Below are positions 23,253 to 34,162 of a DNA stretch of 64,000 bases, piece by piece (the first letter of the stretch is position 1; the number at the start of each line of letters is the position of its first letter). The stretch lies in contig CAJNOL010000437.1 in assembly GCA_905250125.1 (NCBI GenBank), positions 1 through 64,000 on the forward strand, read 5' to 3'. This DNA is from Rotaria sordida. Its lineage: Eukaryota > Rotifera > Eurotatoria > Philodinida > Philodinidae. Under the pieces are notes generated by a model. The model saw nothing but the letters and a program-made list of their open reading frames with translations. It was not told the origin of the DNA and searched no databases. A program made the translations under genes and the position numbers.

Positions 23253-25148
23253 GGGTAGTCAAAAAGTTCTGAGAACACTAATTCAATATTTTATGTTGAT
23301 TGTTTCTAATCTCAATAGGGTCTTTTTCTAGTAATTACACTTGTTATATACCACATAACAAATGAGCGTCTTTTCAACTCTCTACTATGGCTAATTTCTA
23401 GCTACTTTTCTTTTATCTCCTGCTATGCCACTAGATAAGATGTACCACAAGACAAATTTTATAAGTACATAGAGTAATCAAAAAGTTCTAAGAAATGAAG
23501 AAATTTATTGATAGAATAAGACATCCAGCGGATCTTTCTATAGCAAATGTTCGAAGTAGTCGCAGTAATGCTCGATACAAAGTTCCATTCTTTCAATCCA
23601 CTTTTGAAATGTCTTTCTATATTTCTCAATCGGAATCGAATTGAGCTCCTTGGTTATTGCTTCCGACAAACTTGTTGCATCTGGATATGAATCAAATCTA
23701 TCTTTCAGATAGGTGAATAGCCAAAATTCTGTAGAAGCAAGATCAGGCGAGAATGGTGGATGAGCCATAACTTCGATTTTGTCACTTTGAAGATAGTTGA
23801 TCACAACATCTTTCACATTAGGCCTTGAATTATCGTGATAGAGCTTGATACCGTTTGTTTATAATGACGGTCTTTTTATTAATAAGTTCTTGACCAATGG
23901 TTTTAAACATTCATCACGATAATAGATTCCATTAATAGATACTCCAGGAGGTACCTGATGAATAAGCAACGTTCATTAGTAATAAAGAAAATGACAAACA
24001 TTGTTTTCTTTTCATACAGTTGCCGTTTGACGACAGTTGAAGGTCTTCCCTCTTCTGCTACCCATGCTTTTGATTGTTGTTTTTATCCAATCTTTCGATG
24101 GCAAACCCACGTCTTGTCCCCAGTGCTAACATTCCATAGTCGTCATTCACCATTTTCAAACTTTTCCAAGTTTTTGGTACAAATATTCACACATCGTTGT
24201 CGTTGTTCTTGTGTCAGGTTATGAGGTACCCATTTTGATGATAATTTTCTTAACCGAAGATATTCTCTCAGTATAGTATGTACACTGCCATGGGATATAT
24301 CCAACACATCGACAATATAATTAATACTAACATGTGGATTATCATTAACGAGATCTTTGACAGCAGCAATGGTGTCTTGAGTGACGACGGTTATTGGATG
24401 ACCACTGCGCGGATCTTCTTCAAGCGACTCTCGTCTACTTGAAAAGGCATGAAGCTAGTGGATAACCGTAGCATATGATATGTACTCTTGGCCATAAGCA
24501 GTGATCAATTCTTCATGGATTTGAGTGGCAGTTAATGCAAGAAATGAACTAATCTTTATGTAGTAGCGTATGCACTATTTATCTATGACAAAACTGTAGG
24601 TGTTAAATCCGTCATTCGTTGTTGTGTATATGCTTACTTGAAGATGTTACTTCAGATTTATTTTTAAAATCAATCTTTTTCTTAGAATAAGAAAAACTTA
24701 TATATGATCCTGATACGTATTCTCAACTACGCAATAATATCAGCTCAAGGTCAAGAATAACATTTTCTTGACTTTTAAAAGAACAGAAAGAAAAGAATAA
24801 CAATAGAGATGAAAGAAAATGAATAAGAGTTATTAGATGAAAGAAAGAACGAAAGTATAGGAAGAAAACAAAAAAACACATCAGGGAAAAATATCTAACA
24901 GAACGAAAGAAAAGGAACGAACATATATTGATAATACTTATAACACTGATCTTATGGTACATCTTATCTAGTACCATAGTAGTAGGTAAAAGAGAAGTAG
25001 CTAGAAATTAGCTATAGTAGAAAGTTAAAAAGACGCCCATTTGTTGCGTGGTATATAACGATTGTAGCTACTAGGAAAGAGTCTGATTGAGGTTAGAAAT
25101 AATCAATATAAAATATTAGACTAGTGTTCTCAGAACTTTTGACTGCTT
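23253..25148 (-). mobile_element. mariner-family transposon with long inverted repeats
   Basis: A 1896-bp element flanked by TA on both sides (23251-23252 and 25149-25150). Its ends are long imperfect inverted repeats of about 215 bp: GGGTAGTCAAAAAGTTCTGA on the left pairs with GACTGCTT preceded by TCAGAACTTTT on the right, and the match continues through TTATATACCAC and CTAGATAAGATGTACCA. A second TIR-like start (TAGAGTAATCAAAAAGTTCT) occurs inside at about 23470, hinting that one element lies inside another or that the left end was duplicated. It carries a dead transposase on the minus strand and sits inside the carboxypeptidase pseudogene. Confidence 0.85.
23538..24560 (-). pseudogene. Dead mariner transposase
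   Basis: Translating the minus strand gives mariner transposase throughout: helix-turn-helix region with HGSVHTILREYL, the GDKTWVCHRKIG region around the first catalytic Asp, KQQSKAWV, HDNSRP with the second Asp, and HPPFSPDLASTEFWLF at the third acidic position. In-frame stops and frameshifts interrupt it, so it cannot make active enzyme. Exactly 34 residues separate the second and third acidic residues, the mariner spacing, but the third residue reads Glu instead of Asp. The C-terminal 92 codons (23816-23541) remain open. Confidence 0.85.
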
Positions 25149-25345
25149 TATGTAGTATTGAGTAGATAGCCATAGCAACTACGGATGATTCAGATTTATT
25201 ACTTGAAACTGTATAACAACTTGGATTATTGTATATATTTTATATAAATTTTGACAATGAACATCATGGTGTTCCATCTTTTGAACGTACATCATTGAGT
25301 ACCAATTAAACTCATATGAAAAATGGTTTTTTTAGAAATGTTCTA

Positions 25346-26504
25346 TCTAGTAACTTGTATCGGAGTCATTTTTAGAAGCGATCGAAGCTCTCACAATTGC
25401 CTACCAGTAAATTAAGTTGAATACAACAAGTTTTTTTTTGAATGATAAGTTTTATTCTTCGATATTCATTGTACAAATTAATGTATTTTGAAGGTGTCAT
25501 TCATGTTTCCTCAGGGTTTTGCAAAGGTGGCGAAAAGTCATAGTCAAATTTAACTTCGACTACTTCCGATGGATGTAGACCTCGAGGGAATAACAATCAA
25601 ATTTCGTAAACATGTTATTTTGTATTATAAATACGAACGAATAAAACTTACAATTCAAGAAAACCTCTTGTGTTAAATCTGACTAATTAGTAAGACATTT
25701 AGTTAACTTCGATGCAACTCCAAAAAGTGAGTCCAATGCAAGTCTCTAATTCAATTCTTTTCCGATTATATCAATAAAAAAATATTTTTAATTATAACGA
25801 ATAAATAAAAAGTATCGCGCAAGTGTTATGTATTAAAAACTTTTGAATTTATGCGTTTATGTACTTAAATAAAGTTACACACAATCAACTAAATAAAAAA
25901 TACGTATATCTTTTTTTTTTTGATTCTACTACAATATCTATGCCATTCAAATTGAGTGCTCTTTGAATATAAATGAAATTGTTTTTCTTTTTGTTTTTAT
26001 ATAGAATATAAAAATAAGATGTAAAAGAGATGTGAAACGACCTTGAATTTTTTTCTTATTTAATTTAAAAAAGTGAAGTAAAATTTGTTCATATAATGCT
26101 GCATACTTGTCTGCTATACCGTTAGGCATTCAACTACTTGAATAATTTTTCTGTAATGAATTGAGTTTTTGATTTTATCTAATTAACATAGCCCATATTT
26201 ATTTACTTGTTTACGATTATAATCGCTTTTCTTAAGCTCTATGCGACTGACATTTTTTTTATTCATTGGATTCCTTTTTTCAAATAATTGACTCTGTTTT
26301 TTTATTATATGTTTTAACTTTCTAAAGAATGCTCACATGCTGCATTAATATTCCTTTTTTTTTCTTCTTACCTGTTGTCGATAGAAGAAAATAAAATGGA
26401 AGAAAAAGAAAAAGTGTGGCGCTGACGCGCAAATGTTATTGTAAGTCAATACACGCTCAATAACAACTGGCATACAGGCAGTAGTCGTTTTTTTTTTTGG
26501 TGAC
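25346..26504. other. Intergenic stretch, nothing recognised
   Basis: AT-rich DNA upstream of the VASt-domain gene. A minus-strand frame at 25947-26129 has no family resemblance. The sequence just before the ATG at 26505 (T-rich, then GGTGAC) may contain the promoter or a trans-splice acceptor, but I cannot show that. Confidence 0.45.
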
Positions 26505-29401
26505 ATGTCTCTTTCGTTAAAGAAACGCGTGAAATCAACATCAAGTGTAAGTATTCTTTTTTTCCTATATTAATTTAGAAAATAGTCTAATCAATAACAA
26601 ATGACCATGATTTTTTTTCAAATTCAAATATTTAGATAGCTCCATCTGATCAGGATGATAACAATTCATTAGGTGAAGTTCTTCATCGTTCAACTAAAAC
26701 ATCTAAATCATCAAAGAAATCAAAAAAACCTAGTAAATTTTTCCGTACTGGTCGTCTTTTAAATCCTGATAGTGATTTTGATAATAAATCACGATCATCA
26801 TCAGTTGAACGTTCAATTAATTATAAAAGTAAATGTCCATGTGATACACATTATGATAAACTATTAGTTGAACGTGATTATAATTTAATTGCTGATAAAT
26901 TATTTGATTTAATATTTGGTAAAAATGAATTTGTTCGAACATATAGACAAGCTCAACGTATCTATGGTTTGTTAGATTAATAAAATGATCGTTTTTTTTT
27001 TCTTTAAGATCTAGAATAAGTTATATTTCTTTAGATGATACAGCAACTGAATGGACTCTGAATGAAGAAACGAAATGTGAGGAACGAGTACTCACTTATA
27101 AAGTATCATATGAATCTACATTTGTTGGAAAAGGAGTTATTTCATCACGTGAGAAACAAGTAAGAAATGATATGATTTAACATACAATAGAAAGATTAAA
27201 TTCTAATCCGAGAATCATCTCTATCTCGATTAACAACTCTAATATTTTAATTATTTTGAAGTTGTATAATGAAAAAAGTTATTACTTTTCTTATAAAAAA
27301 CAAACGTTCTTTCATTTTTGTGTCAGGTCAAATACTCATGCACAATTTCATGACTTGTTATGCACTTCAACATACTTTAAAATACCTTTCGAATAGAAAT
27401 TTATAACAAAAGCAAAAAAAAAAGACATTTAGTTTTATACTATGAATATATAAAATTACTAATGAGATCTTTTAAAAATCTAATAGGAGCAAATTAAGCA
27501 AGATCTTTATTATTAACAGTAAAATATTTCATAAGAAAATTGAGTATGCACATTTGTTTTAAGTTTAAAATAGCTGTGTATTACGCCTACACATTGATTT
27601 CTGTATGCAATATGAAAGCCATATGACGTCAAAAAGAAAATTATACAATATTATTAATGATCAAACATACATAAAACTAAATCAACCAACATTTTTGTCC
27701 ATGTTGAAATAACTCATCCTCAACAATTTCAAATTATCTTTAAATATTATTACAAGTCAATGTCGTTTATTTTAACATTGACTTTCTGAATATTATTGTC
27801 AACTCTTTTGTTTGATCAAGAAAAAGAAACAAATAAATTTTGTAAAGCACAACATAAACTGATTGCTGAAGTATATAAGGTAGAAATTTGTACCCTCTAC
27901 CAATCATGACAAAGATTACTATGGAAACGTCACGGGCCATGATAGACGGGATCGACCGATCGTAACAGACACCTTAGCAACGTCTCCTCCTTTTCAGTCA
28001 CAGATCGTAACAGACACCTTAGCAACGTCTCCTCCTTTTCAGTCACAGATCGCGACAGACATCTTAGCAACAGTCCTCTTCCTTGCATTACAGCTTGTGG
28101 CAGACATTGTGGATATACGATTAAAGACCATATATCAATAAGGTCTCGTTCTAATATATGAACTATTAGCTCATTGCATTTGTGAAGGATTAAGTAAAAC
28201 GATGATAAAGAATGTGTTCTAAAACAGATAGAATTAAACAATCTTCCAGTGATTAGTAACATCAGCTAGAGTGAATTTCATATTTTAAGTCTACTGAGAT
28301 TTTACTAACAGCTTTTAGATAATAACAGAAAATGAGGAGAAGAAAACAGATTTTTACGATGAATTTTTCTTATTGTAGACAATTTTACATAAAGTAGCTG
28401 GTTCTCATCACACAGTTGAAACTGAAGTATTCAATGATGGTGTTAAATATAGTGATACATTTTCTCTAGCTATACGTTATTGTATTGTACAAACATCTGC
28501 AACAATTAGTAACTTACGTGTTACTGCCCAAATTCGTTTTTGTAAATCGGTTAATGGTTTCATAAAACGTTCGTATTATTTATTTTTTTGTTCTTTCTTA
28601 TTATCATCTTTTTTTTCTTTTTAATTTGTTTCTTTTGTAGAACTTATTGAACGAAATGCATATTCAGCATCACAAGAAAGCATTAAGGATTTGAGTATGT
28701 CAATAAATTTAAATGATTTGTTTTAAGATAAAAGAAATTAATTCTAGATAATCGTCTTCATCTTATCAGTAATTTTAAGGGTAAAAAAATCCGATGAGTT
28801 CTTTTTTTTTCTACATTAAATTATTTTTACATTTAAAGAAAAACGTCGGTTAAGTCGAGGTGAAATTACATTGACTGTTCCATCGCTAACAAACGCAGAT
28901 GGTCGTCGTATGAGTCGACATGATGCACTTGGTATTACACCATCAAATCAATTAATGAATTATGATGATAAAAGTATGTTGAATAAATATGAAAATAAAT
29001 ATTTCATTTTTATTTATTATCTTAGCTTATCGTACAACGTCAATACTTTCTGATCCGAATAAAACCGTATATTTGTTCATTCTTGTGTATGAAAAATTTA
29101 TTTCTTTTTTTTTTTTGTTCTTTTTAATTTAAAATTGAATTAATTACTCTTTATTTTTAGAACGGTTTTTCTTTTCTTAATTCATTTATATTTATATTTT
29201 AAACTTAAACATATGGATATTCTTGTCGATAGTTTAACAAACTTGATAAAAATGTAAATTTATTTGATATTTAAAACTTAATTTTTATTGTATTAAATAG
29301 ATCATCTTCATCATCAGCAAAACGTCGTTCATAGGCAACATTTTATGCTTGGCTTTCTTTTTATATTCATATATTTGTTGAAATTAACCAACATGAAATA
29401 A
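26505..29401 (+). CDS. VASt-domain (Aster/GRAMD1-like) lipid-transfer protein
   Basis: Seven exons: 26505-26546, 26636-26966, 27035-27159, 28379-28568, 28641-28694, 28839-28973 and 29301-29401; all joins keep frame at GT/AG ends and give 325 residues. Residues ~1-85 are a disordered basic Ser/Lys tract. Residues ~95-250 form a VASt domain, the StART-like sterol-binding fold of Aster/Lam proteins: LFDLIFGKNEFVRTY, then TEWTLNEETKCEERVLTY, TVETEVFNDGVKYSDTF, RYCIVQTSA, RVTAQIRF and IERNAYS. The last exon encodes a hydrophobic FMLGFLFIFIYLL helix followed by a few residues, so the protein would be tail-anchored, as expected at ER contact sites. No GRAM domain precedes VASt, unlike GRAMD1. Intron 3 is 1.2 kb and holds a 45-bp tandem array. 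The VASt part is firm; the final exon is a best guess, because exon 6 also matches in phase the exon at 32771. Confidence 0.75.
27958..28092. repeat. 45-bp tandem repeat array (three units)
   Basis: Units start at 27958, 28003 and 28048, each GATCGTAACAGACACCTTAG followed by CAACGTCTCCTCCTTTTCAG and TCACA. The first two are nearly identical, the third is diverged, and a partial fourth follows. The array lies inside intron 3 of the VASt gene. Because 45 is divisible by three, the opposite strand shows a 15-residue peptide repeat, which I regard as incidental. A reversed relative lies near 17405-17490. Confidence 0.9.
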
Positions 29402-32400
29402 AATCATTTTTTAAATTATACATTAGATCGGTTTTTTTAAAGAAAGTCATTGCATGTTTATTACGATCTTTTTTTATTTCTTTCCCGCGTAAGAACTATA
29501 TTAAATGAAGTACCGTAATCAAAGTAATGAAAAAAAAGGTTTTTTTTCCTTCTTCGTTATATTGATAACTAGGGATCCACCAATGCCTGGTTTTTTTATA
29601 CTAAGTATCGTATATTTGCAGCACTTAGAACCGTCAATTCCTATCTAGTCTTCATCGCTCTATTTTATGCTACTACCGTACTTGATGAAATATGATTAGT
29701 AAAATGGAAGGCTTGCCTGAAATTGATGGTTATAAGGGCTGTAAATATACAATTTTTAGTATGAAAAATTAGGAACTGGTGGATTTCTATTTATGACAAA
29801 AAAAAAGATAAGGATAGAAAGATTAGCAAAACAAAATTTGTATGGTATTGTGTTAGATTTGATTCATTAGATCGATGAATTAGTTAATGATGAAACTAAA
29901 CGAATTGCTGAATGAATAATTATTAAAAAAATATTTTTAATTTTCTAATAAATTTACTGTATCGCCAAAGTCATTTTTTTTTAAAGAAATTAATCCATTC
30001 AAATATCAATCTCATTTACACATCTTTGATTTTTGAATAATAATATGCAACAAAATTCATTACAACAGTTTCACAAATCTGGTCTATATTCTATACAATA
30101 CGATAATTAACAATTAACTCTTTCAGTACTAGTGTCCTGAATAAAAGACACTTATTTTCAAATTTCTTTATTTTTGAATAACTCACAAACACGAAATAAT
30201 ATCAAAGTACTGTTTTCACTATGACATAGAAGATACTTTGGTACATACATCCATGTAAAAATCATAACATTAACAAGGTTAATATAGTAGTAAACCAGAT
30301 GAGTACATAAAAGACTACTAATACATCATTTTGCAGATTATTATATTCAAAAGTCGGACTGATTCTAATTTAACGTGCCTTAATCTTTTATCATCGATCA
30401 CCATGGCACTGATTGAAGAAGAAAAACCGAAACAAGACTGCCACGTTTAATAATTTCATTTCGGAAAGAGGAATAGATCATCAGGAAATAAAATATCGTT
30501 TGATACATTAAGTAGCAAGCAGTCGTTCCTTTCAATTGTTATCAATTACGCAAGATGTCCTGTTTGTAGTATAAATCAAGATCCAAATAAAACTGTTTAT
30601 CATTGTTTTAGTATAATTATCATAAGAATATTTTGTAAATAAATGAAACTTTTTTTATTTTACATTTTTGTATTTATAATGGTTAATATACGTATATGAT
30701 GAAATTGTGAAGAAATTTCTTTCATTAGCGGAGTTATGTTACTTCAAATGTTAATGGTTATTTATCAGCTTTAAAACACAATATTGAAAATTATCTATTA
30801 ATTTATATGGCAATATCAATGTAGTGTCGTACATTAAATCATTTAGATGTTCGAGAGAATACTGTTTTTCGTCTATGGTATATTCATTTTGGTTATTTAG
30901 AGTTGTATCGAGATGGACTACATCAACCTTATGCACTAATTAAATGAATCTATACATAGCAATATCAACATAAACGTTCATTTCCTTGTGAATTGAATCA
31001 ATAGTATTATGTAGCCATTATTATTAACCCTTTGGGGACGGGTTTTTTTAAAAAACTTAAGCCTTTTTTTAGAGTGGAAGCAGATGTTTATTCAATAAAA
31101 AATCATTATCAAAAGTATTTTAGGGTATGATAAGCTTGAAAACAATCAATTACGCATAACCCAACATTACATTCTTCACGCTAATATCTTGTGTATTTGA
31201 AGCAGAAAAGAACGAAAGTGATGACGGATAGGAGAACACGAAGGCCTGATGTATATAGGAGAATAGGAAAAATATCAAGGTAGACATATTAGAATGCATA
31301 GGGAAAATCCAAATAAATACTGATAATTTACTGTATCAACACAGAAAAATTACTCTACAGGCTATTTCCACTCACTTCTGATTGATTTGAAATATATATC
31401 CTTCTTGAATTTTGAGAAATACTCCAGGTGGTATATATACCACGCCCTTCTCCAAAGGGTTAAAGAAAAGCTAAATCTTCAATTATATATCAACAGCAAT
31501 AGAGTAGATAGTACTAACAAGCAAAATTTATTTACAACACTTGTTTTCGTCTATCGAATTTTCTTTATACTACTGTAGAAATAAACAGCATGGTCTATTG
31601 TTTGATATTTATTGGCGGAAACGTTCTTTTATAAATATCTGAGAAATTTTATGGGCAAGAACAATGATTGATAAATTTTATTTTATCTCTCATTTGCAAT
31701 TATAAATATGATAAAGAATTTAGATAAATATCATTGTTGAAGATCTGAACAGTTCATAGATCTTGAAATGTTTTACCGAATTTTATACTACGCGATTTTG
31801 TAGAGGAAATAGTATTTGGAGAAAAAACAAAAACTTTCTAGAATGCTTCACTCTAATCTTCTTCAAAATCAAAATATTAGAACATGAATGTCTAGAAGAA
31901 TGAAGTCAAGTTAAATTCACCGATATATTTTTATACTAAATAGAGACTTAACTACGTTTGTTCAAGTATGAATTTTATATTTTTTTTAGTTCAAATAAAA
32001 TTATTCTAAACGACTTTTAGTTTTTATTTTCGTGATATTCTTTCTAAAAACAGACTCACAATCATCCGATTCAATGCAGGATTCCAAACTCTATAGATTG
32101 GTTAGAATTCTTAGTAAAACAGAATTTGAAATCCATCAGAGCATATTTTAATGATATTTCTCATTTTTTTTTGTGATGTAATAAAACAATATAAATGATA
32201 CTCTCTACTTACTGATTTAGAATATATTCCAACTCGACATTTCCTTACAGCTGATAAGCTTCAGATATGATCATTGATCTCTTAGTCAATTTTCTCACAA
32301 AGCATCTTATCAAATGAGTGATCTGAGATACTAACCATGAACAAATAGTTCCGAAGGTCACAATTGTCATCCATGATATCTTTCGAATTATTTTTATTTT

Positions 32401-32770
32401 ATATTGCTGCTTTCTTCTTTAGACTGAGTGTAAGTTGTTCCTTTGTGTGATAAGAAAAAGATTATAATCATGAATCTCTATTAGCGACATGAGAATAAAT
32501 ATATCTAAATCATATTCAAAGTATAGTCAATTATTTCGATTAAAATTTCCTCTTGTTTTTTTTCGAATAACTTTTACAATAAAAATGTTTATTACTACAA
32601 ATACGCGCTTCTTTGTGCTTTTCTTCGATTAACTAGTGCGATGATAGTTATGTTCGACTAGTATCAAATAACTATTAAACATTATCATGTTTGCTGGTGC
32701 TCAGATTGGTCATTATCATTGTTTTTTTTTCTCTTTATTGATTATTTTAATTTCAATATTTAATATTTAG
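29402..32770. other. Intergenic or intronic stretch with relics
   Basis: No intact gene. It holds a piggyBac-like MITE (31029-31459) and scattered short frames interrupted by stops, for example DKKKDKDRKISKTKFVWYC near 29800 and RTLNHLDVRENTVFRLWY near 30830, which look like remains of coding sequence but fit no family I can name. A short stretch near 30565-30600 (GATCCAAATAAAACTGTTTA) resembles one near 29051-29075 (GATCCGAATAAAACCGTATA), suggesting an old local duplication. Confidence 0.4.
31029..31459. mobile_element. piggyBac-like MITE (431 bp)
   Basis: TTAA flanks both ends (31025-31028 and 31460-31463), the hallmark piggyBac target duplication. The element begins CCCTTTGGGGACGGG and ends CCCTTCTCCAAAGGG, an imperfect ~15-bp terminal inverted repeat with the CCC...GGG ends typical of the family. 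Directly inside each end is a separate palindrome: GTTTTTTTAAAAAAC on the left and GTGGTATATATACCAC (31428-31443) on the right. No transposase frame is present, so it depends on one supplied elsewhere. Confidence 0.8.
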
Positions 32771-34162
32771 TAACAACGAAATTAGTTCCTCGTGGTCAAC
32801 AAAAACAAATAATCGATGCTCAAGATGAAGATAAGACTACACAAGATTTAGTGAATATGACTATATTAGTACCGCGATCAAAAGCAGCTATTGTTGTTGA
32901 AACTCGAGCAGAAAAAGTTGAACGAAAAGTTCTTGCACAAGAACGAAAACATGAAAGAATTGTTGAACAACAAAAAATTGCTAATCATATGGAAAATTTA
33001 ATGGAAAAAGTATTTTATTCATTTTCGATTAAACAACTTGATCTGTTCTAACTTACCCCCAAAAAAGGTTCTTCATGAAACACCATTATCAAAAAAAGAT
33101 GAAGATAATTTACGTAATAAAATCAAAACTATTATGACTAAAGTAAATAAAGAATCAGACAAAATCGATGTTACATCTCTTCATTCATCTATTATTGAAC
33201 ATTCATCATCATCTCGAATAAAATCTGATGTATGTATTTTCAATTGTTATACAAATGATCGTTCAAAAAGTTTCGAGATTGATTTTATTTAAAAACAACA
33301 AGAAATACTGTTACATTAGTATTATTGTTTGTATGTAGGTCATAAAGTCCTCGATCTATAGATGTCATGAGTTCTGATCGGTTAAACATTTATGTCTAGA
33401 TATAGCAATACTTATTACACGAATAGAAAATTTTAAAATTTGAGCATCCCTCAATTATATAATTTCTAGCACTAAAAGACCAATCTCCATCCAATATTCA
33501 TGAATGTATAATGGTAGTTTCTCACAATTAAATATTGATGATGATCCTTGATATGAATGACATGAAAATTAAAATAGTTAGAAACTTTGTCATGATCTAT
33601 TATATATGACTAAAATCTCTTCAAGATGAAAGTCACATTCGATAGCATCTACAAAACTATACATCATTTATATATCAATGCTTATTTATCTATCTTTAAA
33701 AGGACTAGCCCATTCAAAAAGCATACTGGAGTGATAGAACATTATTACTATAAGTTACCACCATATACTCATAAGTATTCTATGAGAATTCACCATTCAA
33801 AACACAAAGTTTTGATCAAGTTTTTAATTTTCTATCAGTATATATGAGATGATCTAAAACGTATTGCTTTATCTAGACATAAATGCTTAATTGATCAGAG
33901 TTTATGACATCTATAGATCGAAGACTATATGACCTACATACAGACAACAGTACTAATGCAACAGTGCTTGTTGTTGGATGTAAATAAAATCAATCTCGAC
34001 ATTTTTTGAACAATCCTTGTGTTTGTTTATTATTCATATGTAGTTATATACATATATATCTAGTCTGTTGGACAATCATCTCCATCAAATCCACATTCTA
34101 AATCATTGAAAACAGCAAATCAACGAGCTTTTCTATTATGGTACGATAAAAATTCTAATTGA
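32771..34162 (+). CDS. 3' exons of a coiled-coil protein gene, 5' end not found
   Basis: Exons 32771-33009, 33068-33229 and 34064-34162 join in frame (58- and 834-bp introns) and end at TGA, giving about 165 residues. The first exon starts after AG in phase 1, so an upstream exon must exist. The residues around ETRAEKVERKVLAQERKHE form a charged, probably coiled helix rich in Glu, Lys and Arg; later sequence is Ser-rich and polar. There is no membrane segment. I do not recognise a family. In phase and strand these exons could also follow exon 6 of the VASt gene (28973) as alternative 3' exons, giving an isoform without the tail anchor. The last intron is almost wholly an inverted-repeat element. 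Confidence 0.55.
33252..34019. mobile_element. Inverted-repeat element filling an intron (768 bp)
   Basis: The two ends are imperfect inverted repeats of about 160 bp (33252-33415 and 33857-34019). Matching blocks include CGAGATTGATTTTATTTA, TGTATGTAGGTCATA, CGATCTATAGATGTCATRA and GCATTTATGTCTAGATA in the right-arm reading. The outer sequence (GTTCAAAAARTKTCGAGATTG) resembles mariner-type ends, but a TA duplication is clear only on the left. There is no transposase. It occupies almost all of the 834-bp intron of the coiled-coil gene. Confidence 0.8.

Larger units (their letters stand above)
22831..25345 (+). pseudogene. Decayed tandem duplicate of the carboxypeptidase gene, split by a mariner
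   Basis: 22831-23175 aligns base for base with exon 2 and the following donor of the gene at 20808 (for example TATTCTTGATAATTCTAC and AATGGATATATTTATAT shared), but with stops and small indels. From about 23205 the match jumps to the middle of exon 4 (AATAGTATATTAC, then GTATATTGTGA), so the equivalent of exon 3 and the first ~500 bp of exon 4 is deleted. The match is then interrupted by the mariner at 23253-25148 and resumes at 25150-25345 (GTATAACAACTTGGATTATT versus the parent GTATAACAACTTGGGCTATT), ending near the equivalent of the third active-site motif. The SxxK serine and lysine codons are destroyed. Clearly non-functional; its divergence from the intact copy gives a relative age for the duplication. 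Confidence 0.85.

Noticed and set aside
27930..28262. 110-codon minus-strand frame with a 15-residue peptide repeat (LLRCLLRSVTEKEET)
   Set aside because: It is the reverse strand of a 45-bp tandem DNA repeat inside an intron; the unit length being a multiple of three produces the peptide repeat automatically, and there is no supporting gene structure.
29026..29067. Candidate extra exon of the VASt gene after CTTAG at 29025
   Set aside because: In phase, but the onward donor is weak and the route through 29301 then gives a different frame; direct joining of 28973 to 29301 yields a simpler model with a membrane anchor.
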